DNA from: Candidatus Omnitrophota bacterium
Lineage (GTDB): Bacteria > Omnitrophota > Gorgyraeia > Aquiviventales > Aquiviventaceae
Direction of reading: 5' to 3'
Length of the DNA stretch: 38,186 bases
Assembly (NCBI GenBank): GCA_016190215.1
Contig: JACPRA010000009.1
Coordinates: 1-38,186, forward strand
The position numbers and the translations under genes are program-made. Of the stretch, positions 1-7,242 are shown piece by piece (position 1 is the stretch's first letter; each line of letters begins with the position of its first letter). The notes below the pieces were generated by a model. The model saw nothing but the letters and a program-made list of their open reading frames with translations. It was not told the origin of the DNA and searched no databases.

Positions 1-236
1 ACGGCCGGCGCGTCATTGAACAACTGGCAACGGATACGATCCCGGTCTCCCGCGCCGATGCGCTGAAGTTCTGCTGCAACGCGATCGCCACACCCGAAGC
101 GATCGTGCTGCACCGCGGGATCTCCGCCTCGCTTCGAACGACGCTGACGCGCCGCGGCTATGACGTCTACGAGCTGGACCTGTCGGAGTTTCTGAAGGCG
201 GGCGGCTCCGCCAAATGCCTGGTCCTGCGCGTGTAA
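1..236 (+). CDS. C-terminal part of an amidinotransferase / dimethylargininase-like hydrolase
   Basis: The open frame is already running at the window edge and stops with TAA at 234-236, leaving about 77 residues. The end contains FLKAGGSAKCLVLRV. This matches the C-terminus of the arginine deiminase/DDAH/amidinotransferase superfamily, where the Cys after GGSAK is the catalytic nucleophile. FCCNAI about 50 residues earlier also fits the family's last blade. The usual substrates are guanidino compounds such as arginine, methylarginines or glycine plus arginine; which one applies here cannot be told from the tail. The N-terminal part lies outside the window. Confidence 0.75.
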   Translation, partial: GRRVIEQLATDTIPVSRADALKFCCNAIATPEAIVLHRGISASLRTTLTRRGYDVYELDLSEFLKAGGSAKCLVLRV

Positions 237-237
237 C

Positions 238-266
238 TGTTCAATTCGCGATGGAATCTGTATACT
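238..266 (+). promoter_or_regulatory. Possible promoter of the first secreted-protein gene
   Basis: A good -10 hexamer TATACT is at 261-266. Seventeen bases upstream is a weak -35, TGTTCA (238-243). Transcription would start near 273, only about six bases before the ATG at 279, and no Shine-Dalgarno sequence is visible. The mRNA would be almost leaderless, like several others in this window. Confidence 0.4.
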
Positions 267-278
267 CGTAAGCATCCC

Positions 279-1049
279 ATGCCGAAGCTCCGACACGGGC
301 TCGTGCTCTTCGCATTGCTCGGCGTCGCGGTCTATGCCCTCGCCGAAGACCTCACCTTGACCACCTACTACCCCTCGCCCCGCGGGGTGTATCAGTCGTT
401 GCGAGCCACGGAGGACCTGACCGTCGGCACCCGTGTCTCCAAAGGCACGCTCACCGTCGCCGGGGAGACAGTCCACACAGAATTCGGGGAGTGCCCGGCC
501 GGGTACGATTGGTACGATGAGAACGGCAACGGGGTGAAAGACTTTGAGGGGGAGTGCAAGCGGACCGGCATCGTCATCACCTCGCCGGGCTACGTGGGAA
601 TCGGAACGACCAATCCCGGATACACGCTGAATGTGAATGGAATTGTGAATGCGACCAATTTCTATAAGGGCGGCGTGCCGTTCGGCGGGGGAGGCGGTTG
701 CAGCGCGTCCGGAGATTTGTGCGCCTTTGCGGTGGGGTTCAGCCCTTGGATGACGACGAACTGTTATTCCGGCGCGGACTGCACCGGGACGCCCTACGGT
801 CGAGGCTACTCCAGCCAAACCGTGCTGTGGGAGAAACTGGGGGGCGGGGCGTTAGTTCGAAATCCGTGCGTCAGCCGTCGAGAAACCGGCCCGGGTCTCC
901 CCGGCACGTGTTTGAATTCGAGTCCGGGCGAGTCCTATTACGGTCCCTGGACTTGCGCGCCAGGTTACACCCCATCCAGCTTTATGATGCCCGATCCGAC
1001 AGGAAGCTATATCAGCTATTACCAGTGGGCCACGTGCACGAAACAATAA
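279..1049 (+). CDS. Secreted protein with shared TTYYPSPRG N-terminus and a VGIGTT fiber-like motif
   Basis: A 256-residue protein. Residues 1-22 form a signal peptide (basic MPKLRHG, hydrophobic core, ALA cleavage site). The mature protein begins EDLTLTTYYPSPRGVYQSL, almost identical to the next gene. Around residues 100-125 it has GYVGIGTTNPGYTLNVNG, the motif seen in many tail-fiber-like and secreted surface proteins of the VGIGTTSP..LHV type. After a glycine stretch the C-terminal half is cysteine-rich (about nine Cys), suggesting disulfide bonds outside the cytoplasm. Function unknown; a surface or adhesin role is inference. The start is the first ATG after the promoter-like site. I recall the TTYYPSP mature N-terminus from Omnitrophota proteins, but this was not searched. 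Confidence 0.8.
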   Translation: MPKLRHGLVLFALLGVAVYALAEDLTLTTYYPSPRGVYQSLRATEDLTVGTRVSKGTLTVAGETVHTEFGECPAGYDWYDENGNGVKDFEGECKRTGIVITSPGYVGIGTTNPGYTLNVNGIVNATNFYKGGVPFGGGGGCSASGDLCAFAVGFSPWMTTNCYSGADCTGTPYGRGYSSQTVLWEKLGGGALVRNPCVSRRETGPGLPGTCLNSSPGESYYGPWTCAPGYTPSSFMMPDPTGSYISYYQWATCTKQ

Positions 1050-1170
1050 CCCGGACACGTGCCAGGCACCGAATGTCCTGCCCTCAGGAGGGCGGCTAGC
1101 TTGTGTGGTGGAACGCACAGGGGACAACGTGCCCCGGACCGGGTGGTGATCTCATGGTAGCGAGCACCTA

Positions 1171-2043
1171 ATGCATCTACGACACTGGCTGGTCGCGGGA
1201 GTCGTCGTTGGGATCGCCGCCTACGCCCTCGCCGAAGATCTCACCTTGACCACCTACTACCCCTCCCCGCGCGGGGTCTATCAGGCGCTGCGCACGAGCG
1301 GAGATGTGATCATCGGCACCACCACCCCGCCGGCGCTGCCGCCCCGTCTCCATGTGGTCGGCACAGGTTTCAATCCGACCCTCCGGGTGGAGACCCCCAT
1401 CGCGGGAAGCGATCCCGCCTTCTTCGTGATCAACAGCGATGGCCGCGTCGGCATCGGCACGACGGACCCCGGCGTCACGCTGAACGTCAATGGCCAGTTC
1501 AAGCTCACTGATGGAACCCAAGGCGACAAGAAAGTTCTCACCTCGGATGCCAATGGGTTGGCAAACTGGCGGACGGCAAGTGGAACTCCAACCATCAGTC
1601 ACAAGACGTCGAATCAGAGTGGAATTGGGTGGATCGCTGACGCTGAGTTGCATTTTCCCCTCGGGGCCAACGAGACGTGGGTCGTCGAAATCCATCTCAG
1701 ACTGGTGAGAAACCCCGACTCAACGCATGCATACGTCGGATGGGATCTTCCCCTTGGAGCTTCTGCGTCAATCACGGGGTGCATGTTTTCGGAAAGCGAT
1801 TACCCTGGATACGGTTGTGGGGACGAGACGACCGTTGGCATCGGCATGCCGTTTGTCATGCGCGCTGCGGGGTTAAGTTCAGGCCAGCGGGAGCAGTTGC
1901 ACGCGTACACGGTCATCACCAATGGGGCAACCGCCGGGACGGCCCAATTGAAATGGCTCAGCCAAGGTGGGGCGCCTCCGGGTGGCTCTCCTTCGATGAC
2001 GGTGTACGCCGATTCCACGCTGATCGCTCATCAACGCCCCTGA
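1171..2043 (+). CDS. Secreted paralogue with TTYYPSPRG N-terminus and a VGIGTT motif
   Basis: A 290-residue protein with signal peptide MHLRHWLVAGVVVGIAAYALA. The mature start EDLTLTTYYPSPRGVYQAL is shared with the gene upstream. It contains LHVVGTGFNPTLRVET and then VINSDGRVGIGTTDPGVTLNVNG, so the fiber-like repeat unit is present nearly twice. The C-terminal 150 residues (from about KTSNQSGIGW) are predicted beta-rich and unrelated to the partner's cysteine-rich tail. The pair therefore looks like one conserved N-terminal module joined to two different C-terminal modules. The 120-bp gap before it holds a small GC-rich hairpin (1080-1093) but no clear promoter. Role unknown, probably cell surface. 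Confidence 0.8.
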   Translation: MHLRHWLVAGVVVGIAAYALAEDLTLTTYYPSPRGVYQALRTSGDVIIGTTTPPALPPRLHVVGTGFNPTLRVETPIAGSDPAFFVINSDGRVGIGTTDPGVTLNVNGQFKLTDGTQGDKKVLTSDANGLANWRTASGTPTISHKTSNQSGIGWIADAELHFPLGANETWVVEIHLRLVRNPDSTHAYVGWDLPLGASASITGCMFSESDYPGYGCGDETTVGIGMPFVMRAAGLSSGQREQLHAYTVITNGATAGTAQLKWLSQGGAPPGGSPSMTVYADSTLIAHQRP

Positions 2044-2059
2044 ATGGTTCAAGACGGAG

Positions 2060-2112
2060 GGCGAGCAGCTAGCCGATCTTCGCGGCGAGGATGAAGTCGT
2101 TCTAGGAGGTCG
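2060..2112 (-). pseudogene. Decayed duplicate of the 3' end of the pterin dehydratase gene
   Basis: Read on the minus strand this encodes NDFILAAKIG, TAG, then LLA. The intact neighbouring gene ends NDFILAAKIDQLLSA. The Q codon CAG of the intact copy corresponds to TAG here, and a second TAG replaces the Glu codon before the Asn. Several third codon positions differ, so this is a diverged fragment, not a sequencing repeat. It lies directly downstream of the intact gene's stop codon, as a partial tandem duplication or the remnant of a replaced copy would. Confidence 0.7.
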
Positions 2113-2119
2113 AGGAAGA

Positions 2120-2461
2120 TTACGCGGACAAAAGCTGATCAATCTTCGCGGCAAGAATGAAATCGTTTTCGGAGAGGCCGCTGAGGGCGTGGGTCGTCAG
2201 CTCGATCGTCAGGCGCTTGTAGCGGGTGAGGTGGAGATCGGGGTGGTGGTCGTCCGCTTCCGCGATGGGCGCAATGCGCTGGATCAGGCTTACCGCGTCG
2301 AGAAAATTCTTGCACGTCACCGTCTTGCGGATGGTCTTCCCGTCCACCAGCTCCCATCCGCTCACGTCCCGCAGGAGCGCCTGGGCCGCGCTCGAGGGCA
2401 AGGGTTCGACCCCGCCTTCGCACGGCTTGCACTTCCGCTTGGCTAACGGCTCCATCCCCAT
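2120..2461 (-). CDS. phhB: Pterin-4a-carbinolamine dehydratase
   Basis: A 113-residue protein of the PCD/DCoH family. It dehydrates 4a-hydroxytetrahydropterin, recycling tetrahydropterin after aromatic amino acid hydroxylation; in bacteria lacking that hydroxylase it may serve another pterin pathway. The signature is EADDHHPDLHL near residues 70-80, with the paired histidines of the active site, preceded by WELVDGKTIRKT and F.DAVSLIQRIA. It has a short N-terminal extension with KRKCKPCEGG. Two start codons are possible, at 2461 and two codons later, after AGGTGAGAG. The only pterin genes near it are the molybdopterin ones more than 12 kb away, so its partner is unclear. Confidence 0.92.
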   Translation of the reverse strand: MGMEPLAKRKCKPCEGGVEPLPSSAAQALLRDVSGWELVDGKTIRKTVTCKNFLDAVSLIQRIAPIAEADDHHPDLHLTRYKRLTIELTTHALSGLSENDFILAAKIDQLLSA

Positions 2462-2475
2462 CTCTCACCTAGCTC

Positions 2476-2516
2476 AGGTACCAGGTACCTGGACTAACGC
2501 TGTACGCTGAACGCTG
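2476..2516. repeat. Period-7 repeat array: AGGTACC x2, then AACGCTG/TACGCTG/AACGCTG
   Basis: AGGTACC occurs at 2476-2482 and 2483-2489. AACGCTG, TACGCTG and AACGCTG follow at 2496-2516, all in 7-bp steps. CCAGGTACCTGG (2481-2492) is a perfect palindrome. The array fills the 58-bp gap between the greA stop codon and the pterin dehydratase start, both on the minus strand. Confidence 0.75.
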
Positions 2517-2519
2517 TTC

Positions 2520-2993
2520 TTAGGTGGGCCGGTCAACCTTCTTGACCTTGTAGGGCACTTTGGCCTTCGGCAGCTCCAGCGTGAACTCGTCGCCCGCTTT
2601 CTTGCCCAGCACGCTCTTGCCCAGCGGCGAGGCGATGGAAATCCTGCCCTGCTGCGGATCGGCCTCTTCCGGCCCGACCAAGATATAGGTCACTTCTTCC
2701 TTGATCTGGATGTCGATCAAGGTCACGCGCGTGCCCATTCGGGCTTCCCCGGCGGCCACGTCCAAATCGTCAATGATCCGCACGTTGCTCAGCTTGATCT
2801 CCAGCTCGGTCAGGCGGGTGCCGACGTGCATGAGGTGCTCTTTGGCGGCGTGATATTCGCCGTTTTCGCGCAGGTCGCCCAGCGCGGCGGCTTTGTTGAC
2901 TTCCTGCTGCAGCTCCAGCTTGCGCTTCTGCAACGTCTTGTATTCGTCTTGAAGCTTTTTGAGCCCGACTTTGGTGAGATACGTTTCTGACAT
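2520..2993 (-). CDS. greA: Transcription elongation factor GreA
   Basis: A 157-residue protein of normal GreA length. The N-terminal coiled coil (residues 1-75) begins with LTKVGLKKLQDEYKTLQKRK and carries DLRENGEYHAAKE. That stretch has the acidic tip residues that enter the RNA polymerase secondary channel and stimulate cleavage of backtracked RNA. The C-terminal FKBP-like domain contains LVGPEEADPQQGRISIASPLGKSVLGKKAGDEF, the usual family ending. The start ATG at 2993 lies nine bases after a clear -10 element with no Shine-Dalgarno sequence, so the mRNA is probably leaderless. Confidence 0.97.
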   Translation of the reverse strand: MSETYLTKVGLKKLQDEYKTLQKRKLELQQEVNKAAALGDLRENGEYHAAKEHLMHVGTRLTELEIKLSNVRIIDDLDVAAGEARMGTRVTLIDIQIKEEVTYILVGPEEADPQQGRISIASPLGKSVLGKKAGDEFTLELPKAKVPYKVKKVDRPT

Positions 2994-3002
2994 GGTAGGT
3001 CT

Positions 3003-3031
3003 AGCCTAGCGAGCGAGTCCGGCGCTGTCAA
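3003..3031 (-). promoter_or_regulatory. greA promoter
   Basis: On the minus strand TTGACA (3031-3026) is followed after 17 bases by TAGGCT (3008-3003). The greA ATG begins nine bases later. The transcript would start at or within a base or two of the start codon, giving a leaderless mRNA. Confidence 0.7.
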
Positions 3032-3044
3032 TCCCCCGACGCCG

Positions 3045-4382
3045 TTACGCCGTCAACAGGATCGGCACCAGCCGCCCGCCCTGGGAAATGTTGACCACGC
3101 CCTGCGGCGACGAGCGCCCCAGGAACGCCACGCCGTCGGCGGTGGCCATCACCCCGACGATGACGAACTCCGGGGCGGTCTTCGAGCCGCCGCGTCCGTC
3201 CAGGAACGTCACGCGGGGCAACGGCACGGTTTCCTGCACCACCCAGGTGTCCGGGCGGGCCAGGGCGTCCTTCAGCACGCCGTCCCAGGCGGATTGCGTG
3301 AGCGTGGAGCCGATCGCGACTCCCTGCCCGCCATACGACCGGTTGGGCTTCAGCACCAGGCGGTCGCGGTGCCGACGCGCGAAGACCGGCAGGTCCACGA
3401 GGCGCCCCCGGAGGTCCGTGGTCTTCCGCTCCCGCAGGAGCCGGGTCCAGGGCACCCGGACTCGCAGCATCCGGCGCTGGGCCGGGGTGAAATAGCGGGC
3501 GAACTCCGGGCTGGAGAGCACCTCGCACAAGCTCTTGTGGTCAAACTCCCCCGCCAGCGCGGAGATCACCCGGTTGCGCCGGAACGCCTCGCGCATGGCT
3601 GTGACGTCGCCGCCGTGCCGCTCGATGGAGATCAGCTCGCTCAAGCTGCAGTCCCGGTAGAGCAGATCCACCACGATGTCCTTGTACATGAGCTCGTCCC
3701 GCCGCCACTCCAGTTCCCTGGGGTCCGCGACCACCGTCGGCAGTCCCTGCTGCTGCAGGTACTGGCTGACGAAGAGCATTTCGTCCGATCCGCCCACCGG
3801 CATCTCGCGGCGCTCCACGAACGCGGTCACGGCGCAGGGCCGCCGGATCGCCTGCGCGTGCCGGCGCAGCATGTGCATCAGCAGGTGCCGCGGATCGGCG
3901 CTGAGCTCGATGGGGCAGCCCTTCACCGCCGGGCGCAGGGTGGGCAGCACGTGCTCGGCCACGAGCTGATTGGCCATCGGCAGAAAGTGCAGGCAGCCCA
4001 CGCCCACCGAATTCCATTCTAAAATCTTGAACCGCCGCAGCCCGTCCCGTCGCTCGAGGATCAGGTTGGTGTCCAGCCGCTCAAAGATCGGGATGGGCGT
4101 GGGCGGGCCCTTCGGCGCGACGTCGGCCAGCCAGGCGCGCTCATCCGGGTCGAGCGGCAGGACCTGCTGCAGGGCCGGATCGGCAAGATAGTTCGAGAGG
4201 ACGGCGGTAATCGCCTCGCGCAAGCGAAGGCTGATGGCTTGTAACTCGACCGCATGCGCGCGGGAGAGGAGCCAGGGGACCGGGTGGATGGCCACCGGCT
4301 CGTCTGTATTGTCGCCTGTCTTGGGGGAGGTGAAGAGGGTGATGTGGCGCTGGCGGGCGCCGTCAGCCAACTGCGCGACCAA
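3045..4382 (-). CDS. ATP-grasp-like enzyme, uncharacterised
   Basis: About 445 residues. The C-terminal third reads like an ATP-grasp fold: RLVLKPNRSYGGQGVAIGS supplies the nucleotide-binding Lys and glycine-rich loop, followed by DTWVVQETVPLPRV and FVIVGVMATADGVAFLGR. The N-terminal half has FKILEWNSVGVGCLHFLP, similar to the substrate/metal-binding part of circularly permuted ATP-grasp proteins related to glutathionylspermidine synthase. It probably ligates a carboxylate to an amine using ATP; the substrate is unknown. The only usual start codon found is TTG at 4382. The frame stays open with protein-like sequence (LLSALLRQPPAWRRQ) back past 4490, so the true start may be further up at a rare codon. 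The gene follows the TIGR04073 gene on the same strand. Confidence 0.6.
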   Translation of the reverse strand: MVAQLADGARQRHITLFTSPKTGDNTDEPVAIHPVPWLLSRAHAVELQAISLRLREAITAVLSNYLADPALQQVLPLDPDERAWLADVAPKGPPTPIPIFERLDTNLILERRDGLRRFKILEWNSVGVGCLHFLPMANQLVAEHVLPTLRPAVKGCPIELSADPRHLLMHMLRRHAQAIRRPCAVTAFVERREMPVGGSDEMLFVSQYLQQQGLPTVVADPRELEWRRDELMYKDIVVDLLYRDCSLSELISIERHGGDVTAMREAFRRNRVISALAGEFDHKSLCEVLSSPEFARYFTPAQRRMLRVRVPWTRLLRERKTTDLRGRLVDLPVFARRHRDRLVLKPNRSYGGQGVAIGSTLTQSAWDGVLKDALARPDTWVVQETVPLPRVTFLDGRGGSKTAPEFVIVGVMATADGVAFLGRSSPQGVVNISQGGRLVPILLTA

Positions 4383-4494
4383 TTGGCGGCGCCACGCCGG
4401 CGGCTGCCGGAGCAGCGCGGAGAGGAGCCGTGGACGATTCGGACGACGCGCGAAGCGGAACGTCCTGCTTCCTCTCTGGGTTCCGTGAGGCGCG

Positions 4495-5010
4495 CTACTT
4501 GCTGTAGCGCGGCTGCTCGGCTTTTGCGGCCTCGGCGGCTGGAACGGTGAGGGACGAGGAGTCGGGCGCGGGCTCCTGCCAGGCCGGAGCGCTCGTGGCC
4601 AGGTCCTCTGACGGCGCCGACCACGTGGCGGCCTGGCCGGCGGAGGTGCCGGAGACGCAGTTGTCGTATGAATCCGACACCGGGATCCCGTTGAATCCCG
4701 GCACCCAAAAGGTCACGATGTCCACCCCGCCTGAGAGGGCGCGCAGCACGGTGCAGCCCGCCCCTTTGCCCACGCCCACCAGCGTGCCCACGAGCGGCGG
4801 GCCGTTCTTGGTTTCATTGGCGATGTTCACGAGCAGATCCACGAAGCAGGTCGTCACGTTGATGAGCCCGCGGCCCAGCATCCCGGCGGTTTTTCGGCTG
4901 TATTCCGGCGACTCCGCCGCGGCATGGGCGGACGTCCGCGCCGCAAACGAGGTCTGCGCTCCGACGAGCGCCAGCGCCGCCGCCACCACCAGCGTCTTGA
5001 AATTCTTCAT
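4495..5010 (-). CDS. TIGR04073-like exosortase-associated secreted protein
   Basis: A 171-residue protein starting at the ATG at 5010, with a near-perfect Shine-Dalgarno sequence AGGAGGT seven bases upstream. An ATG-like start further up is less good. Residues 1-23 form a signal peptide. The mature core reads YSRKTAGMLGRGLINVTTC, then FVDLLVNIANETKNGPP, VGVGKGAGCTVLRALSGGVDIVTFWVPGFNG. It has the same plan (RKLGRGL.N...G.LEIP, G...G.GR...R...G..EI.TFP.P.) as the protein at 35553-35906. That pattern matches the TIGR04073 family found with exosortase systems; function unknown. The C-terminal 50 residues are Ala/Pro/Ser-rich and probably disordered. Confidence 0.7.
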   Translation of the reverse strand: MKNFKTLVVAAALALVGAQTSFAARTSAHAAAESPEYSRKTAGMLGRGLINVTTCFVDLLVNIANETKNGPPLVGTLVGVGKGAGCTVLRALSGGVDIVTFWVPGFNGIPVSDSYDNCVSGTSAGQAATWSAPSEDLATSAPAWQEPAPDSSSLTVPAAEAAKAEQPRYSK

Positions 5011-5020
5011 GCAACACCTC

Positions 5021-5356
5021 CTATGATGAGTTGGGTTGAGTGTAACGCGAAGCGGTAGTCGTGTCAATCGCGCGGGGTATTCGGCGCGCGGCGCGGATCA
5101 CCCGCCAGGCGATGCCGCCGACCAGCAGGATTGGCGTCCCGATCAGCGCCACGATGCTCAGCGCATAGGCCAGGGCCGCCCGCTGGGAGAGCGCCGGGTC
5201 GCCGCTTGAGAGCAGCGCATCCTTGCACATCGGGCAGGCCCAAGCGCTCGGAGACCACAACACGAGGCAGACAGCAGACAGCACACAACAGACAGCGACC
5301 TGCCAGGCAGTGTGGATGTTCCGTGTGCTGTGTGCTGTGTGCTGTGTGCTCATCAT
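5021..5356 (-). CDS. Small membrane protein with CPMC motif at the end of the oxidase operon
   Basis: A 111-residue protein. Its first ATG overlaps the stop of the DUF420 gene (ATGA), so translation is probably coupled. Residues 1-40 look like a signal sequence, but residues 3-33 are encoded by 7-bp repeats (THTAHST and VAVCCVLSAVC). Right after the predicted cleavage site comes ACPMCKDAL, a CxxC that could bind copper or heme or form a disulfide. One transmembrane helix (about 66-88, LAYALSIVALIGTPILLVGG) and a basic tail follow. I recall similar CPMC proteins beside cytochrome oxidase genes but cannot name a characterised member. A role in oxidase assembly is inferred from position. Confidence 0.7.
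   Translation of the reverse strand: MMSTQHTAHSTRNIHTAWQVAVCCVLSAVCLVLWSPSAWACPMCKDALLSSGDPALSQRAALAYALSIVALIGTPILLVGGIAWRVIRAARRIPRAIDTTTASRYTQPNSS
5264..5350. repeat. Inverted period-7 array, ACAGCAC / GTGTGCT family, copy 1
   Basis: The left arm steps in sevens: GAGGCAG, ACAGCAG, ACAGCAC, ACAACAG, ACAGCGA (5264-5298). The right arm is GTGTGCT repeated four times without error (5323-5350), the reverse complement type. The arms are 24 bp apart, so the whole can fold back. It lies entirely inside the first 31 codons of the CPMC gene and ends at its start codon. Confidence 0.85.
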
Positions 5357-5769
5357 AGGCGATACAGCATCCAATAAACGATCACGCCGGTCACGGACAC
5401 GTAGAGCCACACGGGGAACGTCACGCGCGCCAGCCGGCGGTGCGCGTCGAATTCGTGGCGCAGGGCCAGCCGCAGCGTCCGCCAGATCAAGGGCACGAGC
5501 GCGATCGCCAGTGCCGTGTGGGACGCCAGCACCGTGAAATAGAACGCGCGCGCCGCGCCCGCGCCGCGGAAGTGCACCGAGCCCACCTGGGCATGATAGC
5601 ATACGTAGCTCAACAGAAACGCCGTCGAGGTGGCGCACGCCGCCAGCATGAGGCTCGCGTGCGTCGCCACGCGGCCGCGGCGGATCGCCCCGAACCCCAC
5701 AAGGATGAGCACGCCGCTCGTGGCATTGAGCGAGGCATTGATCGTGGGGACCGCCTCGAGCCAGGTCAT
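5353..5769 (-). CDS. DUF420 membrane protein, cytochrome oxidase assembly-associated
   Basis: A 138-residue protein with four hydrophobic helices (about 12-28, 42-60, 75-97, 118-136). It has conserved histidines typical of DUF420: VCYHAQ after helix 2, ASHTALA in helix 3 and LRHEFDAHRRLAR before helix 4. DUF420 proteins (YozB/CtaM type) accompany ctaA, ctaB and sco, and the Staphylococcus member CtaM is needed for an active heme-copper oxidase. Its start overlaps the sco stop by four bases and its stop overlaps the next gene, so it sits in a coupled run. It probably acts in the inner membrane on heme or copper insertion. Confidence 0.85.
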   Translation of the reverse strand: MTWLEAVPTINASLNATSGVLILVGFGAIRRGRVATHASLMLAACATSTAFLLSYVCYHAQVGSVHFRGAGAARAFYFTVLASHTALAIALVPLIWRTLRLALRHEFDAHRRLARVTFPVWLYVSVTGVIVYWMLYRL

Positions 5770-6374
5770 CGCGTCGCGGACAACGCCCGGACATCCCGCA
5801 GCAAACGATCCGCTTCCGCCGGATCCTCCGCATCATAGTAGCCCCGCAGATGGCCCTGCGGATCCACCAATACCAGGCGCGTGCTGTGCGTAATCGGTTC
5901 GTCGGGAGGCCCCTCTTCTCCAACGGCCAGATGGAACCCGTCCCGGCAGAGCTGGTAGAGCGCGGTTTTCTCGCCGGTGACGAATATCCACCGCCCGTCC
6001 TGCGCGCGATAGCGCTCGGCATATGCCGCGAGCACCTCCGGGGTGTCCCATCCGGGATCCACGGTGAATGACACCCGCTGCACCTCCTGCGGCAGGCGCG
6101 ACCCCAGCGCGGCCATGCGATCCGACATCATCAGGCACTGGCCCGCGCACCGGGTGAAGATGAAATCCGCCACCCACGCCCGGCCGGCCAGCGTCGCCTG
6201 AGTGATCCGGCGCCCCTCGTGATCCATCAGCGAAAACTCCGGGAGCGCGCCGTAGTCCGGCGGCGGAGCGGCCCCAACTCTTGAACGAGCCCACGCAGCA
6301 AACAGCACACAGCAGACAGCACACACCGCGACCCACCTCTGTGTGCTGTGTGCTGTCTGCAGCCGCGTGTTCAT
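5766..6374 (-). CDS. SCO1/SenC-type copper chaperone for cytochrome oxidase
   Basis: A 202-residue thioredoxin-fold protein. The copper-binding CxxxC is C76 and C80 (FTRCAGQCLMM), and the third ligand is H164 (ITHSTRLVLVD). It delivers copper to the CuA site of subunit II (ctaC, same operon) on the outer face of the membrane. The N-terminus is unusual: residues 4-28 (RLQTAHSTQRWVAVCAVCC) are translated from 7-bp repeats of the ACAGCAC / GTGTGCT family. They nonetheless give a hydrophobic signal or anchor segment. The family normally has an ordinary signal anchor here. The start ATG at 6374 follows ctaB closely. Confidence 0.92.
   Translation of the reverse strand: MNTRLQTAHSTQRWVAVCAVCCVLFAAWARSRVGAAPPPDYGALPEFSLMDHEGRRITQATLAGRAWVADFIFTRCAGQCLMMSDRMAALGSRLPQEVQRVSFTVDPGWDTPEVLAAYAERYRAQDGRWIFVTGEKTALYQLCRDGFHLAVGEEGPPDEPITHSTRLVLVDPQGHLRGYYDAEDPAEADRLLRDVRALSATR
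6295..6361. repeat. Inverted period-7 array, ACAGCAC / GTGTGCT family, copy 2
   Basis: The left arm GCAGCAA, ACAGCAC, ACAGCAG, ACAGCAC, ACACCGC covers 6295-6329. The right arm GTGTGCT, GTGTGCT, GTCTGCA covers 6341-6361. The plan matches copy 1, 1 kb away, and also includes GCGACC after the left arm. It again sits in the first codons of a minus-strand gene (sco), encoding its signal segment. Confidence 0.85.
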
Positions 6375-6378
6375 TGGA

Positions 6379-7242
6379 TTATCCCCGGTCCGCCACGAGC
6401 AGGGCCAGCAGAATCGGCAGGTAGCCCACCGACGTCAGGAACAGCCGCGTCGCCACGGCCGGCGAGCGCGTGCGGGCGGCGGAGATGGTCACGGCGCACA
6501 GCCAAATGCCGGCCACCAAGGCGCCGAGAAAATACCACAGGCCGGCCAGGCCGTACACGCTCGGCAGCAAGCTGGTCACCATGAGCGCCGCCGCATAGAG
6601 CACCATCTGCCGGGCGGTGCTCAGCCCGTCCGGCTCCACGACCGGGAGCATGCGGAACCCGGCCCGTGCATACTCCTCGCGATAGACCCAGGCGATCGCC
6701 AGGAAATGCGGCAACTGCCACAGAAACACGATGGCGCCCACCAGCCACGCCGCCAGCGGCAGCGTCCCGTGGGCGGCGGCCCAGCCGATCAGCGGCGGCA
6801 GCGCGCCGGGGATCGCGCCCGCCAGAGTGCACAACGAGGTCTGCCGCTTCATCGGCGTGTAGACCAGCACGTAGCTGACCACCGTCAGCACCGCCAACCC
6901 CGCCGTCAGATGGTTGACCGCGAACCACAGCCAGGCGCAGCCCAGCACGGAGGTCACCAGGCCGAAGACCAGCGCCGAGGACGGCGCCAGGCGGCCCGAG
7001 GGCAGCGGGCGCGACTTGGTGCGCGCCATCAGCGCGTCCGCGTCGCGCTCCCACCACTGGTTGAGGGCGCTCGCACCCCCGCCGGCGAGCGCCGCCCCCG
7101 TGAGCATGGCGGCCAGCCGGCCCCAATCAAAGACAGGCCGCGCGGCCAGCGCATATCCCACGCCGGCCGTCACGAGGGCCAGCGCCGTCAAGCGCGGCTT
7201 GGTGAGTCCCAGATAGGCGCGCACGATCCCGCGGGCGCTCAT
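6379..7242 (-). CDS. ctaB: Protoheme IX farnesyltransferase (heme O synthase)
   Basis: A 287-residue UbiA-family prenyltransferase with about eight membrane helices. The first prenyl-diphosphate/Mg site is in NQWWERDADALMARTKSRPL (residues 62-81); YLGLTKPRLT at the N-terminus and LWQLPHFLAIAW near residue 180 are diagnostic for heme O synthase. It adds farnesyl to heme b, making heme O, the substrate of CtaA. The start ATG (7242) overlaps the ctaA stop in ATGA, so the two heme A enzymes are translationally coupled. Longer upstream starts in this frame would run inside ctaA and were not used. Confidence 0.95.
   Translation of the reverse strand: MSARGIVRAYLGLTKPRLTALALVTAGVGYALAARPVFDWGRLAAMLTGAALAGGGASALNQWWERDADALMARTKSRPLPSGRLAPSSALVFGLVTSVLGCAWLWFAVNHLTAGLAVLTVVSYVLVYTPMKRQTSLCTLAGAIPGALPPLIGWAAAHGTLPLAAWLVGAIVFLWQLPHFLAIAWVYREEYARAGFRMLPVVEPDGLSTARQMVLYAAALMVTSLLPSVYGLAGLWYFLGALVAGIWLCAVTISAARTRSPAVATRLFLTSVGYLPILLALLVADRG

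Noticed and set aside
5357-6022. N-terminal 220 residues of a 333-residue frame preceding the CPMC protein
   Set aside because: That part overlaps sco and the DUF420 gene in another frame. Only the segment from the ATG at 5356 has a signal peptide and proper context.
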